Assembly (NCBI GenBank): GCA_023258935.1
Contig: JAHFRG010000021.1
Location: 1 to 18,286 of the forward strand
From: Betaproteobacteria bacterium
GTDB lineage: Bacteria > Pseudomonadota > Gammaproteobacteria > Burkholderiales > JAHFRG01
Direction of reading: 5' to 3'
Length of the DNA stretch: 18,286 nt
Shown here in pieces: positions 14,085-18,286 of this stretch (the first letter of the stretch is position 1; every line of letters starts with the position of its first letter). The notes under the pieces are model-generated. The model saw only the letters and a list, made by a program, of their open reading frames with translations. It was not told where the DNA came from and made no database searches. Made by a program: the position numbers and the translations under genes.

Positions 14085-14339
14085 TTACAATCAAAACCGT
14101 AAGTTAAGCGTAAAGCATCTCAGTCCTGCTATTCCTCATTAAACCAACCCATATCTACAACCCATTTTGCCGCCCGATCTATCAATCCCTCCCGTACCAC
14201 CGGTACTAGCAATAATGCTGCTTCGTGCTGCCTAGACTGAAACTAGCTAGCGTGAGCAGGCCGCTGAGCGACGTTGCTGGTTGGCGAGTAACGCGAATAG
14301 AAACACGCTGTATGAACTGCCGTGCGCCGAGATGGTAAA
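14085..14339. other. Gene-poor spacer with a possible minus-strand coding scrap
   Basis: No complete gene is visible between the GST relic and the lytic transglycosylase stop. On the minus strand, 14242 down to a TAG at 14129-14131 is an open stretch of 37 codons. It includes RQHEAALLLVPVVREG and LIDRAAKWVVDMGWFNEE, whose composition looks protein-like. It has no start codon, is closed upstream by a stop at 14243-14245, and I do not recognise it. It may be a second gene fragment or chance. Confidence 0.35.
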
Positions 14340-15038
14340 TTAAACTTGGCTGCGGTAATTTTTCAGGATTTGCTGGAGCCGCTGTTTTTCACTGATTACT
14401 TTCTCAGCGTACTGATTGGAGCCCTTTTCCGGCGAGCCATTATACATTTGCAGCCCAGTAGCAAGATCCCCGCTGCGCACGATGTATTCCCTCAGTATCC
14501 TGGCGCCTAGCAGAATGTTGATTTCGGGCTCGAATACAGCTTTTTCTCCGCCTGAGGCAATTATTTTTTCCATGTGGTACCTGGGAATCACCTGCATCAG
14601 GCCTTTTGCACCGGCAACGCTTTCTGCTATGGGATTAAATCGCGATTCAACCGCCATTACGGCGATAATCAGCAAAGGATCAAGACCGGTCTGCTCGCCC
14701 GCCGCGAAAGCGGCACTAACCAGTTCCAACGTGACATCCAAAGACACGCGGTACCGCTTCGAGACGAATTCCGCGAGCGCCAGCAGTTTACCATCCGCCG
14801 GTACCCTTGGCTCCAGCACATCTTGTTCCGGCAATCTTTCCGATTCTTTCTGGACCGGCGAGAGTGCATGGTTTGTGGTAGGGAGAGCGGTGCTCTCCAT
14901 TTGAGTCAAGTCCGTGGAGTGCAGGCTCAACGCGAGAGACAGCAAGCTCATTAGAAGTGCCAAAAAAACGATCACACCCCGTCCCTTTTCAAGTAACGGA
15001 GCAGTGCTATTGACTTCAAGTTGTGTCGACTTTTCCAT
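14340..15038 (-). CDS. Membrane-anchored lytic transglycosylase (SLT domain, GH23)
   Basis: A 232-residue protein that would cleave peptidoglycan between MurNAc and GlcNAc in the periplasm. A short cytoplasmic N-terminus, one hydrophobic anchor (about 21-40) and a Pro/Ser/Glu-rich linker (45-85) lead to the SLT domain (about 100-232). Catalytic Glu131 lies in AVESRFNP, followed by GAKGLMQV (143-150), NILLGARILREYI and LQMYNGSP, the last a variant of the usual YNxGPG. The ATG at 15038 is chosen because a GAGGAGG site (about 12 bases upstream) lies between it and the alternative ATG at 15065. A good extended -10 promoter lies about 150 bases upstream. No neighbouring secretion or phage genes suggest a specialised role. 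Confidence 0.9.
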   Translation of the reverse strand: MEKSTQLEVNSTAPLLEKGRGVIVFLALLMSLLSLALSLHSTDLTQMESTALPTTNHALSPVQKESERLPEQDVLEPRVPADGKLLALAEFVSKRYRVSLDVTLELVSAAFAAGEQTGLDPLLIIAVMAVESRFNPIAESVAGAKGLMQVIPRYHMEKIIASGGEKAVFEPEINILLGARILREYIVRSGDLATGLQMYNGSPEKGSNQYAEKVISEKQRLQQILKNYRSQV

Positions 15039-15191
15039 GATTGTAAAAACCTCCTCGTTTACCAACCGGGTTTAAGCCTAAATACCAAAACTCCTACGAG
15101 GACCGTATTTACCCTGTTAGCTGCTTGCCAGAGGGCTTGAAAACACCTTTGTCTAAAACTTGCCTCTGATAAAATGGTGCAATGCAGTAAC

Positions 15192-15200
15192 ATTATATCA
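15192..15200 (-). promoter_or_regulatory. Candidate extended -10 promoter for the lytic transglycosylase
   Basis: Read on the minus strand, TGA precedes a perfect TATAAT (TGATATAAT), an extended -10 element in an AT-rich setting. Transcription would begin near 15185, giving a leader of about 147 bases before the ATG at 15038. No clear -35 box is seen upstream, only A/T runs that could act as an UP-like element. Confidence 0.5.
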
Positions 15201-15273
15201 TCTTGTTTTAATATTATTTTATTAATTTTAACTCTTCTAAATTCATATATATATGGTGCGAAGCGATAAAATT

Positions 15274-15330
15274 TCCCATAAACTTATTAATATGGGAGAC
15301 ATTTTACAAACGCTCTGCTCTAGTGTCTCC
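15274..15330. repeat. Two overlapping, mutually exclusive inverted repeats
   Basis: A first perfect 7-base inverted repeat has arms TCCCATA (15274-15280) and TATGGGA (15291-15297) around a 10-base AT-rich centre. A second has arms GGAGACA (15295-15301) and TGTCTCC (15324-15330). The inner arms share the bases 15295-15297, so both cannot pair at once. The block lies upstream of the lytic transglycosylase promoter and downstream of the weak ORF at 15344-15559. It could be an operator, an attenuator-like switch or chance in low-complexity DNA. Confidence 0.4.
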
Positions 15331-15343
15331 AACAAAAGAGTAG

Positions 15344-15559
15344 TTAACGATAGCACTCCCCGCCTCCCGACGTTTCGAATTCCTCCGTATTTATTACGTA
15401 ATTTTCACCTTTACATTCAATGCAATACATTATTTTACGCGCTGCGATAAACTCACCGATATTTTTAAGGCAACAAAGGCTTTTTATCCTTATTCCTTGA
15501 TAAAACGGCGTAAAAATTCCTTTCTTGCCGCCTCCCGCACTAAAAATTAGTGGTACCAT
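15344..15559 (-). CDS. Possible small ORF, 71 residues, unrecognised
   Basis: The frame starts at an ATG (15559) preceded by GGAGAG at 6 bases, a fair ribosome-binding site, and ends in the AT-rich segment. The product has an N-terminal SAGGGKKGIFTPFYQG stretch and a C-terminal part with CIEC (zinc-knuckle-like Cys pair), ENYVINTEEFETSGGG and a final Cys. There is no signal peptide. It is unlike anything I can name, and its base composition differs from that of its neighbours, so it is either an acquired or orphan gene or a chance frame. It lies between the H1-like gene's hairpin and the inverted repeats upstream of the lytic transglycosylase. Confidence 0.3.
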   Translation of the reverse strand: MVPLIFSAGGGKKGIFTPFYQGIRIKSLCCLKNIGEFIAARKIMYCIECKGENYVINTEEFETSGGGECYR

Positions 15560-15599
15560 GTCACTCTCCGTTTTGATACACCGATACGGCAAATAGGCC

Positions 15600-15655
15600 C
15601 AGCGTAGCGACCGCGGGTACGCCACCCTAAGGGTGAAGCTCCGCAGTCGCTGCTG
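15600..15655 (-). terminator. Long GC-rich hairpin downstream of the histone H1-like gene
   Basis: Arms 15606-15616 and 15641-15651 pair over 11 positions, extended by CAGC/GCTG (15600-15603 with 15652-15655) across a 2-base bulge. A nested ACCCTAAGGGT palindrome (15624-15634) lies in the loop. The single mismatch is C-A in plus-strand RNA but a G-U wobble in minus-strand RNA, which favours function in the transcript reading from the H1-like gene, whose stop is 6 bases away. No U-tract follows, so it may protect the 3' end or pause polymerase rather than terminate by itself. Confidence 0.5.
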
Positions 15656-15661
15656 AATCAG

Positions 15662-16030
15662 CTACAATGGCTTTGAGCCAGTCGGAGTAAAGGGCCAAGC
15701 CGACGGTGCTGGTCTTGCGCCACTCGGTGCAAAGGGCCAAGCCGACGGTGCTGGTCTTGACATCGGCTGTGGCGCCGTCGTTGGGACGGTACCTGTTACC
15801 GACGTTGACATAGGCTTTCTGGCTTTCGCCCTTTTCCTGGCGGGCCTTTTGGCCGCTTTCTTCTTTGCTGACTTCTTTTTGGCCGCTTTTTTTCTGGCAG
15901 ATTTTCTTGCCGCGGCCTTCTTTTTTTTGACCGTTTTCCTTTTCGCCGATTTCCTTTTTATTGCTTTTTTCTTTCTCGATACTTTTTTCTTTTTCGCTGA
16001 TTTCTTCTTGCCTTTACGTTTCGCTGCCAT
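15662..16030 (-). CDS. Histone H1-like Lys/Ala-rich DNA-binding protein
   Basis: A 122-residue, extremely basic protein. Residues 1-73 are almost entirely Lys, Ala, Arg and Ser in repeats such as AAKKKSAKKK, resembling the C-terminal domain of eukaryotic H1 and the bacterial H1-like proteins (Bordetella BpH1, AlgP-type). It would bind DNA by charge and influence nucleoid compaction. The tail (74-122) is different: Pro/Ser/Ala-rich with a perfect-framed tandem repeat, RPAPSAWPFAPSGA (92-105) and RPAPSAWPFTPTGS (106-119). The ATG at 16030 is chosen because GGAGG lies 6 bases upstream; an earlier in-frame ATG at 16042 overlaps that site. It is the last gene in the nrdA-nrdB direction. Lys-codon runs make the gene prone to slippage and length variation. 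Confidence 0.85.
   Translation of the reverse strand: MAAKRKGKKKSAKKKKVSRKKKAIKRKSAKRKTVKKKKAAARKSARKKAAKKKSAKKKAAKRPARKRAKARKPMSTSVTGTVPTTAPQPMSRPAPSAWPFAPSGARPAPSAWPFTPTGSKPL
15689..15759. repeat. 42-bp tandem repeat inside the H1-like gene
   Basis: Two identical 29-base blocks (15689-15717 and 15731-15759) recur with a 42-base period, which is exactly 14 codons. They encode the repeated RPAPSAWPF segment of the C-terminal tail. The linker between blocks has diverged. The in-frame period suggests copy-number change without loss of the reading frame. Confidence 0.85.
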
Positions 16031-16071
16031 TTCAACCTCCAATTTGAAAGTTAAACAGGGTACTACTCATG

Positions 16072-16224
16072 CTACCGCTTGCCACCACCACTCATCCTGG
16101 GATCCGGCAGCTCGTTGCTTTCGCGACATAAAGCCATACCGAGATTCTGCAGCAGTTCTTCAAGGTGCCGGCTTGGGGACTGATACGTCCTGCTTTTTGC
16201 GCCCGTCTTGCCATTTCGGCCCAT
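16072..16224 (-). CDS. Possible 50-residue ORF between nrdB and the H1-like gene
   Basis: An ATG four bases after the nrdB stop opens a 50-codon frame that ends 41 bases before the H1-like start. The product begins with a basic MGRNGKTGAKSR, has a short amphipathic helix (HLEELLQNLGMAL), one Cys and a Gly/Lys-rich end. The only ribosome-binding signal is a GGGAT within the last nrdB codons, which would fit coupled translation by terminating ribosomes. I do not recognise it. The position inside a same-strand gene row makes it plausible, but the length allows a chance frame. Confidence 0.4.
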   Translation of the reverse strand: MGRNGKTGAKSRTYQSPSRHLEELLQNLGMALCRESNELPDPRMSGGGKR

Positions 16225-16228
16225 GATT

Positions 16229-17371
16229 TCAATCCCAGTTCAACGCCCCGCCTGTTTGATACTCGATCACGCGGGTCTCAAAAAAGTTTTTCTCCTTCTT
16301 CAAATCGATCAATTCGCTCATCCAAGGGAAAGGATTAGTCGCGCCGTGGAACATCGCATCCAGCCCGATCTGTTGGCAGCGGCGGTTGGCAATAAAACGC
16401 AAGTATTCCTTGAACATTGACGCATTGAGACTCAATACGCCGCGCGGCATGGTGTCTTCAGCGTAGCGGTACTCCAGTTCCACTCCTTTCTGGATCAATT
16501 CTTTTATCTCCTCGCGGAATTCCGGCGTCCACAAATGTGGATTTTCCATCTTGATCTGGTTGATAACGTCAATACCGAAGTTGCAGTGCATTGACTCATC
16601 GCGCAGGATGTACTGATACTGTTCGGCCGAGCCGGTCATTTTGTTCTGCCGACCGAGCGCCAATATCTGCACGAAACCTACGTAAAAAAACATCCCTTCC
16701 ATAATGCAGGCGAACACAATCAGGCTCTTCAGGAGCTTCTGGTCATTTTCCATCGTGCCGGTCTTGAATTCCGGATTGGTCAGCGTGTCGATAAACGGCA
16801 ACAGGAATTCGTCCTTGTCGCGGATGCTCGCAATTTCGTGATACATATTGAAAATTTCGCCTTCATCGAGTCCCAGGCTTTCAGTGATGTATTGGTAAGC
16901 ATGGGTGTGAACAGCCTCCTCAAATGCCTGGCGCAACAAATACTGCCGGCATTCCGGATTGGTTATATGGCGGTAAGTGCCGAGCACGATATTGTTCGCG
17001 GCGAGGCTGTCGGCCGTGACAAAAAACCCCAGATTGCGCTTAACGATGAGTCGCTCGTCTTCGGTGAGGCCGTGCGGGTCCCTCCACAGCGCGATATCGC
17101 GGCTCATGTTGATTTCCTGCGGCATCCAGTTATTGGCGCAGGCAGCGAGGTATTTTTCCCAAGCCCATTTGTATTTGAATGGCACCAGCTGGTTAACATC
17201 AGCGCGGCAATTGATGATGTGCTTGTCTTCGACTGAAATGCGCTTCACGCTGTTGCCGGCAGCATAACGTTCTTCGGGTTGCGTTAATGCAGGTGCCGCT
17301 GGAACGAATCCGGTCACCGGTTGCAGGCCGAGACCTGGAATCGAGCTCAAATCATCTTCAAACTGCAACAT
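16229..17371 (-). CDS. nrdB: Ribonucleoside-diphosphate reductase subunit beta, class Ia
   Basis: The small radical-generating subunit that, with NrdA, makes deoxyribonucleotides. It has 380 residues with the complete di-iron set: Asp121 in TADSLAANN, Glu152 and His155 in FEEAVHTHAY, Glu225 in MEGMFFYVGF, and Glu259 and His262 in RDESMHCNFG. The radical Tyr is Tyr159, spaced as E. coli Tyr122. Asp at the first ligand position and Tyr rather than Phe at 159 point to class Ia rather than the Mn/Fe class Ic type. The C-terminal tail, which docks to NrdA, ends GGALNWD. A perfect AGGAGG precedes the ATG. nrdA ends 36 bases upstream, so the two are co-transcribed. Confidence 0.96.
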   Translation of the reverse strand: MLQFEDDLSSIPGLGLQPVTGFVPAAPALTQPEERYAAGNSVKRISVEDKHIINCRADVNQLVPFKYKWAWEKYLAACANNWMPQEINMSRDIALWRDPHGLTEDERLIVKRNLGFFVTADSLAANNIVLGTYRHITNPECRQYLLRQAFEEAVHTHAYQYITESLGLDEGEIFNMYHEIASIRDKDEFLLPFIDTLTNPEFKTGTMENDQKLLKSLIVFACIMEGMFFYVGFVQILALGRQNKMTGSAEQYQYILRDESMHCNFGIDVINQIKMENPHLWTPEFREEIKELIQKGVELEYRYAEDTMPRGVLSLNASMFKEYLRFIANRRCQQIGLDAMFHGATNPFPWMSELIDLKKEKNFFETRVIEYQTGGALNWD

Positions 17372-17407
17372 TTTCGCCTCCTTTATGTAGTTTTAGGTGG
17401 ATGCTCG

Positions 17408-18286
17408 TCACTGACAAGATTCACAATTGGATTTGTCGATGGAACACAACTCCACTCCATCTTGAGTCTGGTTTTCCCCCACCGGTACGGCATTGAGCTG
17501 CCCGGCCTTGACCGTAGACTTTTCGGCGTGCGTTGCACCCAATGTACGCAGGTAATAAGTAGTCTTTAAACCACGCCGCCATGCCAGCTTGTAAATCTCA
17601 TCGAGTTTTTTGCCGCTTGCCCCCGCCATATAAATATTGAGGGACTGCGCCTGGTCAATCCATTTCTGGCGGCGCGAGGCCGCTTCCACCAGAAACACTG
17701 GGTCAATTTCAAAAGCTGTGGCGTAAAGGTTGCGGATTTCACTGGGGATGCGGTCGATTTTCGATAGGCCCCCGTCGAAATACTTGAGGTCCGAAATCAT
17801 CACCTCATCCCACATGCCAAGCTTTTTCAAGTCCTCCACCAGATACTGATTCACTACCGTGAACTCGCCGGACAGGTTGGATTTAACATACAAGTTCTGG
17901 TAAGTGGGCTCAATGCTCGCAGAAACCCCGATGATGTTGGCGATGGTGGCAGTAGGCGCAATCGCCAGGCAGTTGGAATTGCGCGTTCCGTAGTTCTTGA
18001 TGCGCGCGCGCAAAGCATCCCAGTCGAGTGCAGACGATTGATCCACCTCGACATAACCACCGCGCGCCTCATGTAGCAGCTTCAAAGTGTCCTGTGGAAG
18101 TATGCCGCGGTTCCACAACGAGCCGGGGTACGAGGGGTAGCGCCCGCGCTCGGTAGCGAGCTCGGTAGACGCCCAGTAAGCATAGTAGGCCACCGCTTCC
18201 ATGGAGCGGTCGGCAAACTCGATTGCGCTCTCGGAAGCGTAAGGAATGCGCAGCTCGTGCAAGCAATCCTGGAAACCCATGATGCC
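17408..18286 (-). CDS. nrdA: Ribonucleoside-diphosphate reductase subunit alpha, C-terminal part (5' end outside window)
   Basis: The catalytic large subunit of class Ia ribonucleotide reductase; only about the last 292 residues are here. Recognisable parts are GFQDCLHELRIPYAS, the substrate-site loop NSNCLAIAPTATIANIIG with following SIEPTYQNLYVKS, and KTTYYLRTLGATHAEKS with the Tyr-Tyr radical-transfer pair. The extreme C-terminus NCESCQ carries the Cys-x-x-Cys pair that reduces the active site. The frame stays open to the window edge, so the N-terminal ATP-cone region and the start lie outside. nrdB follows after 36 bases. Confidence 0.96.
   Translation of the reverse strand, partial: GIMGFQDCLHELRIPYASESAIEFADRSMEAVAYYAYWASTELATERGRYPSYPGSLWNRGILPQDTLKLLHEARGGYVEVDQSSALDWDALRARIKNYGTRNSNCLAIAPTATIANIIGVSASIEPTYQNLYVKSNLSGEFTVVNQYLVEDLKKLGMWDEVMISDLKYFDGGLSKIDRIPSEIRNLYATAFEIDPVFLVEAASRRQKWIDQAQSLNIYMAGASGKKLDEIYKLAWRRGLKTTYYLRTLGATHAEKSTVKAGQLNAVPVGENQTQDGVELCSIDKSNCESCQ

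Noticed and set aside
15244..15255. TATATATATA stretch as a replication or recombination site
   Set aside because: It is a short simple repeat in AT-rich DNA, with no DnaA boxes or iterons seen around it.
15689..15759. Tandem 29-base blocks as a CRISPR-like repeat
   Set aside because: There are only two copies, inside a coding frame with an exact 14-codon period and a 13-base linker; this is a protein repeat.
15849..16226. 125-codon plus-strand frame rich in Phe, Ala and Leu
   Set aside because: It is the antisense of the Lys/Ala-rich H1-like gene; poly-Lys codons read backwards give Phe-rich protein. It has no ribosome-binding site and no family resemblance.

Overview
The window looks like chromosomal DNA of a betaproteobacterium (Nitrosomonadales/Burkholderiales-like; inference). 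The grounds are the divergent orn / Ste24-type M48 protease pair, the nrdA-nrdB order with a class Ia beta subunit of betaproteobacterial type, a Lys/Ala-rich histone H1-like protein, and the small families DUF6494 and DUF6505. Most genes are GC-rich housekeeping genes in short, often overlapping units. About 15.16-15.56 kb is conspicuously AT-rich. I saw no tRNA, rRNA, CRISPR array, transposase or phage gene.

Layout. 1-863 (+): 3' end of glucose-6-phosphate isomerase and a DUF6494 protein. 880-2866 (-): oligoribonuclease, a membrane-anchored retropepsin-like protease and a divergent 6-phosphogluconate dehydrogenase-like protein. 2936-4523 (+): M48 protease and a small c-type cytochrome. 4532-6046 (-): CobD/CbiB-like membrane protein and a GreA/GreB-family factor. 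6228-6664 (+): a broken gene. 6680-8163 (-): patatin-like lipase and a 91-residue hypothetical. 8392-8640 (+): a small exported protein. 8641-9971 (-): SDR oxidoreductase overlapping a CoA-pyrophosphatase-type Nudix gene. 10133-11172 (+): remnant of a 1-Cys peroxiredoxin running into a fumarylacetoacetate-hydrolase-family gene. 11184-12133 (-): FlK-like thioesterase and an ACT-domain protein. 12241-13889 (+): DUF6505 protein overlapping a class I/II aminotransferase. 13899-14242 (-): a glutathione S-transferase tail and another possible coding scrap. 14340-15038 (-): lytic transglycosylase. 15066-15660: AT-rich spacer with inverted repeats and a weak ORF. 15662-18286 (-): nrdA (partial), nrdB, a possible 50-codon ORF and the histone H1-like gene.

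How the genes fit together. nrdA and nrdB form ribonucleotide reductase. The H1-like gene lies downstream in the same direction, so dNTP supply and nucleoid packaging may be co-transcribed. pgi and the 6PGDH-like gene are both sugar-phosphate genes but lie on opposite strands. Orn degrades the last short RNA fragments.

I did not find a convincing new multi-gene system. The most distinctive signal is gene decay. One gene carries three frameshifts and a stop. A peroxiredoxin is reduced to its first 16 and last about 20 codons behind an apparently intact promoter, and may now feed the downstream gene. A GST survives only as its C-terminus. The H1-like gene, with its in-frame 42-bp tandem repeat, downstream hairpin and flanking small ORFs, is the other area worth attention.
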